A DNA stretch of 64,000 nucleotides from Turnera subulata. Taxonomy: Eukaryota > Streptophyta > Magnoliopsida > Malpighiales > Passifloraceae. Made by a program: the position numbers and the translations under genes. Every line of letters begins with the position of its first letter. Position 1 is the stretch's first letter. The notes below the pieces were generated by a model, which did not search any database, was not told where the DNA came from, and saw only the letters and a program-made list of their open reading frames with translations. Positions 33,058-42,247 of the stretch are shown here, piece after piece. The stretch covers positions 41,810 to 105,809 of the forward strand of contig JAKUCV010000306.1 of assembly GCA_028386065.3 (NCBI GenBank), read 5' to 3'.

Positions 33058-33435
33058 ATGGACTCTCCATTCCGATCTCGAACTACCTCAGACTCCGAGA
33101 ACAACAGCTACATCAGCGGCACTGCTTTCCCGACAAGCTCTGATGAAGAACCGCCAAAGAAGCGCTTCAAGACCAACATCATCGGTATGAAAGAACACAT
33201 GGTCGTCTCCAGCAGACGGCGAAAGAAGCGTGCTCCCAAAGAAGCTGAGGATAGGAAGGGCAAGGCAACAGCTGAAAGCAGCACTCCGCAGCAGACACTG
33301 ACGCAGCTGAACGTCTCACTGAAGAAGATCAGCTCGACGGTAATGCAGATAGAACTGGCGTGCGCAGAGCTCTTCCCTCACATGAAAAACATCCAAAAAC
33401 TTGTAAAAGACCTAGAGAAGCATGTAACTCAATAG
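33058..33435 (+). CDS. Small basic antisense protein of the LARD-like family (125 aa), second copy
   Basis: An intact 125-codon ORF, homologous over its full length to 18428-18805 with about 20 substitutions and no gaps. The conserved parts are the N-terminal RSRTTSDSENNSYI, TSSDEEPPKKRFKTNIIG, the basic cluster RRRKKR, ESSTPQQ, and the C-terminal helix with IELACAELFPHMKN and LVKDLEK. Substitutions gather in the middle linker. It is antisense to element II with its own TATA-like box upstream and AATAAATAAAGC about 30 bases after the stop. The family is not recognised. Equal length in two copies that differ elsewhere by many indels argues for a real coding sequence. Confidence 0.65.
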   Translation: MDSPFRSRTTSDSENNSYISGTAFPTSSDEEPPKKRFKTNIIGMKEHMVVSSRRRKKRAPKEAEDRKGKATAESSTPQQTLTQLNVSLKKISSTVMQIELACAELFPHMKNIQKLVKDLEKHVTQ

Positions 33436-33761
33436 GGTACTTCTTCTCCTGTTGTAAAATCGTTATAAAATAAATAAAGCAAGCTTTCCTTTTTAAAACA
33501 AACTCTTGTTAAATTGTGAAAACTCATGCTAACAGAAAGATAAAAACATCCCAAAGCAGAACAAAAATCAATAATAAGGATATAAAATCAAACATAAAGA
33601 AATTAAAAACAAAACTCGTTTAATAAAATCAAAACATAAAGAAATTAAAAAAACATGTTTTCATGCTCGGCGCTCTAGATCGGTCGTATACATCCTCGAT
33701 CCCGAGAAACGTAACGTACACAGCTATCGGTGACGTCGGTTCCCCTCGTGAAAAAGACGTC

Positions 33762-33915
33762 CGTTAACTCGCAAGGTGATGATCACGAGCACGTCCTGTG
33801 TCTCTCGAAAGAAACGTACCCACTTGTCCACAAATTCCGCATGAGCCAAAAACGTCTGTCAAGTCTCGTATCCCTCCATGATGTCTGAACAGGTGTAAGC
33901 TTGTCGCACATGCGC
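33762..33915 (-). pseudogene. Conserved minus-strand segment between the two antisense ORFs (element II)
   Basis: Reads CSDIMEGYET, stop, QTFLAHAEFVDKWVRFF then RETQDVLVIITLRVNG on the element's sense strand. It is the counterpart of 19134-19290. Unrecognised. Confidence 0.3.
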
Positions 33916-34183
33916 TCTACTCGAGGTACGGTCCCATCAGTCTAGCCACCACGGTCACGAATGCATGTGATAAAAGATGCAGGAAAATATAGAAAAACCA
34001 TGAAAAGAAAGGACAAAGTAGCCAGGGCGAAAGAAAATCGTGGGATGGAAAAGGGCTGAAAAACACTGGCATTTGTAGCCCAAAAAATGTATAAAGTAAC
34101 GAAGCAACAAATGAAGCAACGGCAAAATTTTCAAAAAGCAAAATCTTAAAAATCGAAAACAGTAATCACGCTCCCCATAAGAG

Positions 34184-34191
34184 TATAAAAA
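34184..34191 (+). promoter_or_regulatory. TATA box before the antisense 227-codon frame (element II)
   Basis: TATAAAAA in the conserved context CTCCCCATAAGAG...ACGGAGCGGTGAT, 122 bp before ATG 34306. Confidence 0.5.
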
Positions 34192-34305
34192 ACGGAGCGG
34201 TGATAAGTAAATCATCAAAAGCATCTTAAAGCAAACAAACGCTCAGGCAAAGAAACCTCAAAACTCAGAAAAAAAAAAACAAAACACCAACACGTCCAAA
34301 ACACA

Positions 34306-34989
34306 ATGCCTGCTCCATCATCCGTCTTCTTCGTCGAAGGTGCCAACCTAGGCAGGAGAAACCGGCTGGCCTACAGCAAGATCAACGAGCGTCCAGAGGA
34401 ACTACCAAACGAGCTCGGCAGAATGCCCCGTCTGGTCTTCGTCGACGAACTCTACTCGTCCAGATTCTTCGTCACTCCCATGGAAGAGACGTTCTTCCTG
34501 GAGGATCAAGGTACTTTGAGGACCTCCTACTATTGCTCGGCCAACTCCATCATGTTTTTCTTCTTTGAAAGACTTCATGAGTTCAACCTAGAGTCCACTT
34601 GCCATTTCCTGGATCAAGGTACCTACTACCAGCTCTTGATGAGTGCCCAAAGCATGCCCAGAGTCACTCGGTTGCCCGTAACTTGGCCAAAGGCCCGACT
34701 ACGAGTGTGAAACTGCAGAGGTGTCGCTAGGCGTTCCCAGGAGTTCTCGCGTACCCTGAGGGACCTGAAGAACCAGTACAAGCCAAACATTGTTCTTCTC
34801 ACGGAGACCCAATGGCAACCTGAAGACGATCACGGTCTCATCCTACTCCGGTTCCCTCAAGCAAACCGGTTCGAGCTTCCCGGCCAGAACAACACAGGCG
34901 GCATGTGGTTCTCGTGGAGCGACAGCATCACGGTCAACATGAACAATGACCCCAACAGCTTCAGGGTCAACGTCGTTCCAAGGCGATGA
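34306..34989 (+). pseudogene. Antisense passenger protein, copy broken by a nonsense codon
   Basis: The 227-codon frame is kept from ATG 34306 to TGA 34987-34989. A TGA at 34708-34710 replaces the Trp codon of the WNCRG motif (TGG in the copy at 19667). The frame downstream is still open and similar to the other copies (KPNIVLLTET, GGMWFSWSD). So the break is a single G-to-A change, probably recent. The truncated 134-residue product would lack the whole EEP-like part and keep only the unrecognised N-terminal region. Confidence 0.7.
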
Positions 34990-35245
34990 ATGTATTTCTT
35001 TTTTTTTAAAATATCAATGTAACATTTATGTTTGTGATGATAATATTAGCAATATTAATAATATTTATATTTCTGCTTATTTATGGCATCATTTACCTCT
35101 TATGTGAATGTTTTGCGACAGCTGGCGTCCCTTGACTGGATCCATAATGCACTAACTAAAATGATATAAAATAATAAACAAATGGAGCAAACTATGCAAA
35201 CAAGGACAACAACACACAAGGACAGCCCAACAAGACCTAACGCCC

Positions 35246-35257
35246 GCTCCGCTACCA
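35246..35257 (-). other. Primer-binding site of element II
   Basis: TGGTAGCGGAGC on the minus strand, identical to that of element I, 3 bases inside the 5' LTR. Confidence 0.6.
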
Positions 35258-35260
35258 AAA

Positions 35261-38143
35261 TGAAACGCCCCGACCCGTATTTACCGTACACAGTAAACAC
35301 GTGCTGGAACTGTAACGACCCAACCAAATAACCCCAACATACAGTGTATACAACAGATATCCGGGCTCAACAGCCCAAAATAAAAACATCAATAACAACT
35401 CAACCGGCCCAATGGCCCAATAATATCAATAAACTGCACAGCAGAAGACTTAATAACTCGCAAAAACACTGTATGCGACATAGATGCAAACTATGGATCC
35501 AAGTCCTGTCCAAGGGATAACGCCGCAGCCGGTCTGGAATGCATCAAACCTGTACCACAAATATCACATCCTATGGGATGAAAGCCTGCATGTGAGGGGT
35601 GAGTCCGAAGTGCTCACCGACGAAGGATAGACAATCAATATGCCACACTATAAGTACTCAAGGTCAAAAACATGTAAAAACCACCAAATACGTACCAAAC
35701 CAAAAACTCGACCCAAAACTGGTCCAAGACCAAAAAGACTAAATCAAAAATCCAATTTTCAATTTTATCTTTCCCGGGCCCCGTCACGGATAAGCTAGAG
35801 GTCAGACCTGGTTCACAACATATTCCGGGTGCCAGACCAAATCCAAGAGAACCCAGGGATCGACATCCCAAAAATACGAACCCAGGGATAAACATCCCAA
35901 AAATAATCACGGGATAGACATCCCAAGCATAGACATGCTTATCACAAGTAACCCAGGTCATGGCCACCACAAAACAGTCTTAAACCATCGAGTCGTACCA
36001 CTACTTATCACGCGACAATTATATTATCATCATCAAAATCAAATCATAGGGATCAACATCCCTAACCAAAATACCGGGATAGACATCCCTATCCAAAAAT
36101 CAAGGATCGACATCCTTATCACAATTTATTATTAATTCCATTATACTTAAACCAAAAAGACGCAAGGATAAACATCAAAAAACCAGCATGGGATAAACAT
36201 CCCGACCACAATCAAGACAATGGGATAAACATCCCGAAACATACCACAGCAAATGCAACATCCAACAATGCAATAATCAACAAACACAACAACCGAGTAA
36301 TATAGGCACATAATGAAGGAAATCCATCCTCACCTTGGCCGATTACTCAACTCCGGAAACAATGACCGGTCCGACATCGGCTCCTCGGGAAACTGCCCGA
36401 TATCTGAACCTATACAACAAAACAACATATTCACATAAATGCACATAATCGGTACACTATGATGCCAATACTGAGAAATAATCCCATCCCGGTTCATATC
36501 TTTTATTATCATCTTTTACCGAAAATATTATACCGTACGTATATCCGAATATAATTTCGGTACCATACTTTAATTAAAACTCTTTTCAAAATATTTTCAT
36601 AAAATAATTATAATTCTTCCAAAATATAATCACCATAATTTCTCAGAAAAATAATAACGTATTTATAATTTCCAGAAAATTTATTTAGTATTTATCTTTT
36701 TCTAAATATATATAATAATATTTTCCAACACAATATATAATTATCTTTAATTTTCAAAGTACATATATATATATATATATATTTCCACAACCATAATTTT
36801 CTAGGGAAAATAATATATATATTAAATTTCCAAAAAATATTTTCATGGTATATATATATTTTTTTCCAATTAATAATAGTTTTTCCAAAACATAACTTAA
36901 TTATTTATCAAAGTATATATATTTATATTTTCCTCAAAATACCAGAATTAAATTGACCATAATTTTCTCAAAGTAAACATATATTTTTTTCTCAAAATTA
37001 AACACCAGAATATAAATAAATATATATATATTGTTTTTTTTTAAAATTAAATCGGACTGGGCCATGAATAGTGCCGGCCTAGACCAAGGCAGCAGGCCCG
37101 AAGCACAGGCCCACGCCCAGCCTGGCCCAACACCACACAGCCCAACCCAAACAACCCAGCCCAAACTCCACAGGACCAAGGTGCGACCCGATAGAGGAAA
37201 CGGGTCAAACGCGGGTCTGCTCACCTTTCTACAGCGGCGGCGGTGCGACAGGAGCGACGGGCGCGAGGGAGAAGCTGGCGCGGGGTCGGCGAGGCTGAGG
37301 CGACTCCTTGGGCGGCGGAAAGGAGGCGGAAGGCTGACGGTGTCGTCGTCAGCGGCGCAAGGAGCAAGATCCACGGGTTTCGCCGCGGGTCAACGGTGCG
37401 TCACGGCGTCTCGGTGGACGGAAGGCGGCGGAGGCAGCGGGGCTGAGCTCGCGACGGCACGGCGAGCATGCTGCTGGGGTCGGTGTCGTGCACGGCTGAC
37501 TGGAGCTCTTCGAGGTGAACAGTAACCGGAAGGGTGACGCACTGTTCATCTCTTCCGGATTTTCTGTTTTTCTTTTTTTCTTTCTTTCTTTTCTTTATTT
37601 CTATTTTCCTTATTTTCTTTTCTTTTCTCTATTTTCTGATTGGTTCTTCTTTTTTTTTTCATTTCCTCTTCTCTGTTTTTTTTTCCGATTTTTTTCTTTT
37701 TTTTCTTCTTCTTTTTTTTCTCTCTTTTTTTCTTTTCTCTCTTTTTTTTTTCTTTTTCTTCTTTTTTCTTCCTCTCCTCTTCCTCTCATCTTCCTTCCTC
37801 TTCACTGGTTATAAAGATGGGGAAAAACTGTTCAACCTGTGATTCTTCAATAATGCAGCTTGTCTGCATTATGAAACGAGTTCGGTCTGGACCAGAAAAT
37901 AACTGATACCCTCTTAGTTATTTTCCGGTGTGATTTTTTTGAGGATTCTGGGACCCGAAAAAATACCGACTTTGGTCCAGAAAATCCACAGAAAAATCTC
38001 GAGCACGGGAAAACCCTCAGTTACGAAAAACGACGCCCAATTTACCTTGAATTAATTACCCAAGATTAATTCATTCGGTAAATCGCTGTAGAAAGACTTT
38101 TACAGTCTGGTAAAAATCCAAAATTTTTACCCGGGCTGTTACA
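35261..38143 (-). repeat. 5' LTR of element II
   Basis: 2883 bp, matching 29971-32872. It contains the hairpin array (about 35858-36235), the GC-rich block (37100-37540) and the polypyrimidine tract. Confidence 0.88.
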
Positions 38144-38292
38144 AATAAAGAATATATAATATATATATGCTTACTCGATAAATCTTTCAGCAATAATAAT
38201 AGCATGATAATAAAGTATATATAACATATATAGAAAGGATGAAAGTAGTAATAAGAAAAGTTTTAGAAATAAATACCTTAATAGAGTAGAGA

Positions 38293-38307
38293 CTCGTGTT
38301 GATAACG
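38293..38307 (-). other. Primer-binding region of the decayed Copia element
   Basis: On the minus strand CGTTATCAACACGAG follows the 5' LTR. A TTATCARCACGAG sequence in this position is what I recall from other plant Copia elements; its tRNA assignment is uncertain to me. Confidence 0.5.
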
Positions 38308-38786
38308 TGTTATAAAATTGGGGAAGATTTTCACTATTTGATGGAATAATACAAACTTGATCAAGGTAATAATACAACTTTGGTAATAATAATACACTTT
38401 TGATAATAATATGTAGAAGAGAATAATAAATTTAGATGGAGGGAGATTGGAAGAGAAGTGTATGGAATGAGAAGAGAGTGAAGTTTATGGTGGGTTGTAA
38501 GTGTATGAAAGTGAAGGAATGAAGGGGTATTTATAGTTAGAAATGGGAGGATAAAAACAAATAAGTATGATTAATTTAAAAGGATAAAATCAAAAGGATG
38601 TTAGGTAAAGGAAGATGATATTAGGATTAGGACAAATGGAATTATGGAGGGTAATTAGCCAAAGAGATAATTCCAAGTAGAAGTTTGGTGTATGGGTAAA
38701 GTATTTACCGGGGGTAAATTTGGGTATGGTAAAAATGAGTTTTACTGGATGGTAACAATGACATTCACCATAATTTGTTTATAACA
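38308..38786 (-). repeat. 5' LTR of the decayed Copia element
   Basis: 479 bp, same termini as 24490-24977. A minus-strand TATAAATA (38528-38535) is the likely promoter TATA box. Confidence 0.88.
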
Positions 38787-38791
38787 GATCC

Positions 38792-39779
38792 CACAATTAA
38801 GCTGTACATATCTGCTAAAAACAACACATGAAGCAAGTTGAGAACAAGCCAAAGAGAAATCAAGAGCGGGGAGCACATGCAGTGTTCTAAATCTGGGGTT
38901 TGATGGGGCGGCAATTTATCGAGACCACAAAGACGACCTAATTGCATAAACTCTTTGTCTGCAAACAAAATTGGAAACAAATTCAATAAAATGAAGAGAA
39001 CAATAACCAAATGGTAACTGCAGATAAAATCGTAACATCTGCGTAGCTTACAGTCCCTGGTGCTTTGTTGCCCTGAAGTCATCGCCCTGTGGCTCCGCTG
39101 TGGTCAACACATTAAGACTGGACCTTGTAGCTGCCGTCAGCTCCCAACGAAGGGAGATTTGAACTCAAAATCTGAGGAGACATTTAGAGTTTTACAAAGG
39201 TGAGGGGGAAAGGGGAACGAAGATCTGAGGAGGGATGAAGAGGGAGATTTCAGATTTGAGAGTTTTGAAGGATTGACACACTGGGATTGTGGTTCTGGAC
39301 TGGAGGAAACAAACGTAAGGCAAGGAACGAGAAAGGGGGAAGATGAAGGCGGTGGCTGTGTGGTTCGGGCTTAAACAAACGAGAAGGAATGAAGAGACGA
39401 GAGTAAGGGATCGGGAGAAGAACGGTAACGGTAGAGACATCGTCTCCTCACTCGCCGGGCGGCGTGGCTCATGATGTACAAAGGGTTTTCTCTGGAAAAG
39501 AGACAGACGAGATAGAGAGAAGAGGGGGAGATAACGAGGGAAGGAAGGACGACATTAAAAGTTTGCCGCATGAGGTGAGGAAAAAAAAAAGGCAGTCTTG
39601 GCATCATTAATAAATTAATTGGAGGCTAACGAGGCATTGGTTTGAAATTTTGATGTAATTTTAGGCACTGGAGTAAAAAGAAGAAAGAGAGGTACTGCTT
39701 TATAATTTTTCCTTCTAAGAGGACTAATTTGTATCGTAGTGACAAAAATTCAACAGCATCTTTGATTTGATTGGTCCAA
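38792..39779. other. Unassigned stretch
   Basis: About 1 kb with only short minus-strand frames and no recognised motif. Purine-rich on the plus strand at 39180-39560. It could be decayed genic DNA but I cannot support that. Confidence 0.3.
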
Positions 39780-40620
39780 ATCATCTCGGGTAATGTTATC
39801 CCAAGCATCTTGCTCGGGTATGATAGCAATGCCCATCGGCAATTGGGTTTCTATGCCATATACTAATAATGTGGGGTAGCCTCAGTCGACGAACGGATTT
39901 AGGACTGATACCCTCATAAGGCAAGTGGTAACTTCTCTGCCCATTTCTTATTCATAGATATCATCTTTTCATTGATGGACTTCAGATTCTTTGCGACCTT
40001 AACCGCGCTATTAGTTTTGGGGTCGATACATGGATGACTTGTGTTGTTTGATCCAATATCTCACATATAATCATTCTACTTCTGCTTTGGGATTTCTATT
40101 GTCTGATATCAATCCACTAAGGACCCCAAACTTGCAAATGATATTGTTTTTTTTTTGAATGGCAAATGATATTGTTGAGAATAAACTTTGCCACTTTCTT
40201 GGCATTGACCACGGTATACGATTCAACTTCGAGCCATTTCGTGTAATAAACGATTACCACTAATTTGAACTCATGCCCAATTATTGCTCTAAGAAAGACT
40301 TTTCCAATGATATCAATACCCCATATTAAAAAAGGCCATGGTAATGACAAAGATGTGAGTGGCAATGGAGGCCTATATTGAAGTTTCATATAGACTTGGC
40401 ACGTGTGGCATGCTTTCACATATTTTGCACATTTTGCATTCATCGTGGACCAAAAAGCATCCTTAGTGAAGGATCTTTCGTGCCAATATATGTCCCCTCT
40501 CATATGTGGGCCTTCATTACCCCGTACACCTTTTCCCATGACTTTTCAGGCTTCTTTGGTATTAGCACACAACAAATGACACCCCACCACCTCCTTCCCA
40601 CGCATGTCTTTGGGAAGGAT
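39780..40620 (-). pseudogene. Tat-lineage Gypsy integrase remnant
   Basis: The minus strand reads a zinc-binding part (FWSTMNAKCAKYVKACHTCQ), then LSLPWPFLIWGIDIIGK. After a deletion come INEKMISMNKKWAEKLPLAL and SSTEATPHY.VYGIE. WGID(I/V)IGK and the SSTGATPYSLVYGMEA-type motif are typical of Tat/Athila-group Gypsy integrases. The first acidic residue region is present; much of the catalytic core is deleted. No LTRs found. Confidence 0.65.
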
Positions 40621-40710
40621 GCAATCCTAGTACCATTACAATGTTCAGGAATTCCTTAGGTGACATCTGTAAATCAAACTATTAGACATGCAATCAGCTG
40701 AGCTACTCGT

Positions 40711-41378
40711 TGTTGGAGGATTTTTATAATATAAGAGGAATTATATTTATACCATTTGGGATAAAAGGTGTCCACTGGAAATGAGTTTAAAAATAAACAG
40801 TTACATCCTTTTATATTGTGTCTTTTGGAAAAGACACAAATTTAAGTTTGAATATGGCTGTAACTTTTGGATTAAATGTGTCTTTTGAAAAAGACACAGG
40901 AAGCCCTATAAATAGGCCACTCATTCTCATTTCCAGACATCAGAAAGTATCCAAACGTACAAAATAAATTGTGTTTTAGTTTCCCTCTTTTCTCTCCAAC
41001 TAGTTCACTTACTTTTTCTATTTTCTTATCTCTCCCACGAAATAAAATACTTTGCCTTTTATATGGTATACCACTGCAGAGGTTATCATATAAAATAGAT
41101 ATTCTGCTTATATTCGGAAAGTGATCAAGGGTTGTGGTGTTTATGCAAGACATCTTCAACCAGGGGCTTCATTATATCTCCGAGGCAAATTTGCAAAACA
41201 CCGTTGCATACCGACTTTAGAGTAAGTGGTGGTGACAAATATTGTCTTAAGGAAAGTGGCATTAGCAGCACGCCTTGAAGCATCTGCAGTTATTATATTC
41301 ACAGCCTTGTCTACTCCACATCACCACACAGTGCAAGAAGCAGTGTACCAGTTCAGAAAGAAGCTTTTTGTTTCTACA
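40711..41378 (+). repeat. 5' LTR of the young Copia element
   Basis: 668 bp, TGTTGGAGGA to TTTCTACA. TATAAATA at 40907-40914 is the likely TATA box. A TGTGTCTTTTGGAAAAGACACA-type inverted repeat occurs twice just upstream (about 40818 and 40878), a candidate regulatory repeat. Confidence 0.9.
40907..40914 (+). promoter_or_regulatory. TATA box of the young Copia 5' LTR
   Basis: TATAAATA in GCCCTATAAATAGGCC, present in both LTRs. Transcription would start about 30 bp downstream. Confidence 0.65.
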
Positions 41379-41380
41379 AT

Positions 41381-41394
41381 CTTAAGACAATATT
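41381..41394 (+). other. Unusual primer-site region, complementary to its own LTR
   Basis: Directly after the 5' LTR there is no TGG-starting tRNA-type site. Instead CTTAAGACAATATT is a perfect 14-base complement of AATATTGTCTTAAG at 41238-41251 inside the LTR. The function is open. Confidence 0.5.
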
Positions 41395-41401
41395 CGGCAT
41401 T

Positions 41402-42208
41402 ATGGGGAAGAACAAGGTTGTTGTGCCAAAGGAGCCAAACTTCGCAAAGTTGGAATGCTTTGATGATGGTTACTTTCGAAGATGGCAAAAGAAGATGCAT
41501 TTTCTACTTGCTGCAATGGGAATTTTGTATGTTCTCAAGGAGCCCAGGCCAGAAGAAAAGGAGGATGAAACAAAGAAGGATGCTATCAAGCGGAATAAAT
41601 GGGATAATGATGATTGCATTGCTTTGGGAAGCATTCTCAATGGAATGTCAGACACTATGTTTGATACATACTACAACTCTGCTTCAGCAAAGGACCTGTG
41701 GGAGTTGATCGAACAGAGATACTTAAAGGAGGATGCTACAAGTAAGAAGTTCATTGTCTCCAATTTCAATAATTATCGCATGGTAGATAATAAATCTGTT
41801 ATGGAGCAATTTCATGAAATTGAGCATATTCTTAGTACATTCAAGCATCATAATTTGAACATGGATGAAGGCATTATTGTAGCATCTATTATAGATAAGT
41901 TGCCTCCTTCTTGGAGAGAATTTAAGAAGCAATTGAAGCACAAGAAAGAAGACATTAGTCTTCAAGCTCTTGGAAATGAACTCCGAATTGAGGAGAGCCT
42001 TCGTAAAGAAGAAGAAGATAAAGAGCAAGATTCTCAAGTGTCAAAAGTACTCTTGGTGGAGGATGGACAAGAAAACAAGTCTAAAAAGCGAAAATTTAGT
42101 AGCTTCAAAGACAATAAGTCCATCAAGAAAAAGGTTGTGTGCTTCAATTGCAACAAGCCAGGACACTACAAGTTTGAATGCCGACTTCTCAAAAGGAAGA
42201 AAGTTTAA
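41402..42208 (+). CDS. Gag polyprotein of the young Copia element (268 aa)
   Basis: Structural capsid protein that would package the element's RNA in cytoplasmic particles. The N-terminal region has the Copia gag (UBN2-type) pattern: FDDGYFRRWQKKMHFLLA near residue 20, then DLWELIEQRYLKE near 98 and MEQFHEIEHILSTF near 137. A complete CCHC zinc knuckle (CFNCNKPGHYKFEC) lies near residues 248-261, after a lysine-rich stretch. The ATG is 24 bases after the LTR. The frame stops at TAA 42206-42208 but stays open into pol in the same frame after that codon, so gag-pol was probably one frame. Whether the TAA is a mutation or is read through is unknown. Confidence 0.88.
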   Translation: MGKNKVVVPKEPNFAKLECFDDGYFRRWQKKMHFLLAAMGILYVLKEPRPEEKEDETKKDAIKRNKWDNDDCIALGSILNGMSDTMFDTYYNSASAKDLWELIEQRYLKEDATSKKFIVSNFNNYRMVDNKSVMEQFHEIEHILSTFKHHNLNMDEGIIVASIIDKLPPSWREFKKQLKHKKEDISLQALGNELRIEESLRKEEEDKEQDSQVSKVLLVEDGQENKSKKRKFSSFKDNKSIKKKVVCFNCNKPGHYKFECRLLKRKKV

Positions 42209-42247
42209 GGCAAGAATGATGCACCATCAACTGATAAGTTTGTAGCC

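Larger units (their letters stand above)
29971..38143 (-). mobile_element. Element II: second copy of the non-autonomous Gypsy-like family
   Basis: An 8173 bp element on the minus strand: 5' LTR 35261-38143, internal 32873-35260, 3' LTR 29971-32872. A perfect duplication AATAA flanks it (29966-29970, 38144-38148). It is inserted in the decayed Copia element. Its structure is the same as element I, including both antisense ORFs, hairpin array, GC block and polypyrimidine tract. Compared with element I, the 227-codon ORF is broken by one nonsense codon. No gag-pol is present. Confidence 0.88.
24490..38786 (-). mobile_element. Decayed Copia LTR retrotransposon carrying an antisense gene, entered by element II
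   Basis: Read on the minus strand: 5' LTR 38308-38786 (479 bp), primer site, internal region, polypurine tract, 3' LTR 24490-24977 (488 bp). Both LTRs start TGTTATAAA and end TTTATAACA on the plus strand. A perfect duplication GATCC flanks it (24485-24489, 38787-38791). Without element II (29971-38143 plus one AATAA copy) it is about 6.1 kb. The polypurine tract is AAAGGGGAG on the minus strand beside 24977. Pol is present but broken. No gag is recognisable; its expected place holds hairpin-rich sequence and an antisense ORF. Pol motifs suggest the Ivana/Retrofit-like group of Copia, by recall. Confidence 0.88.
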
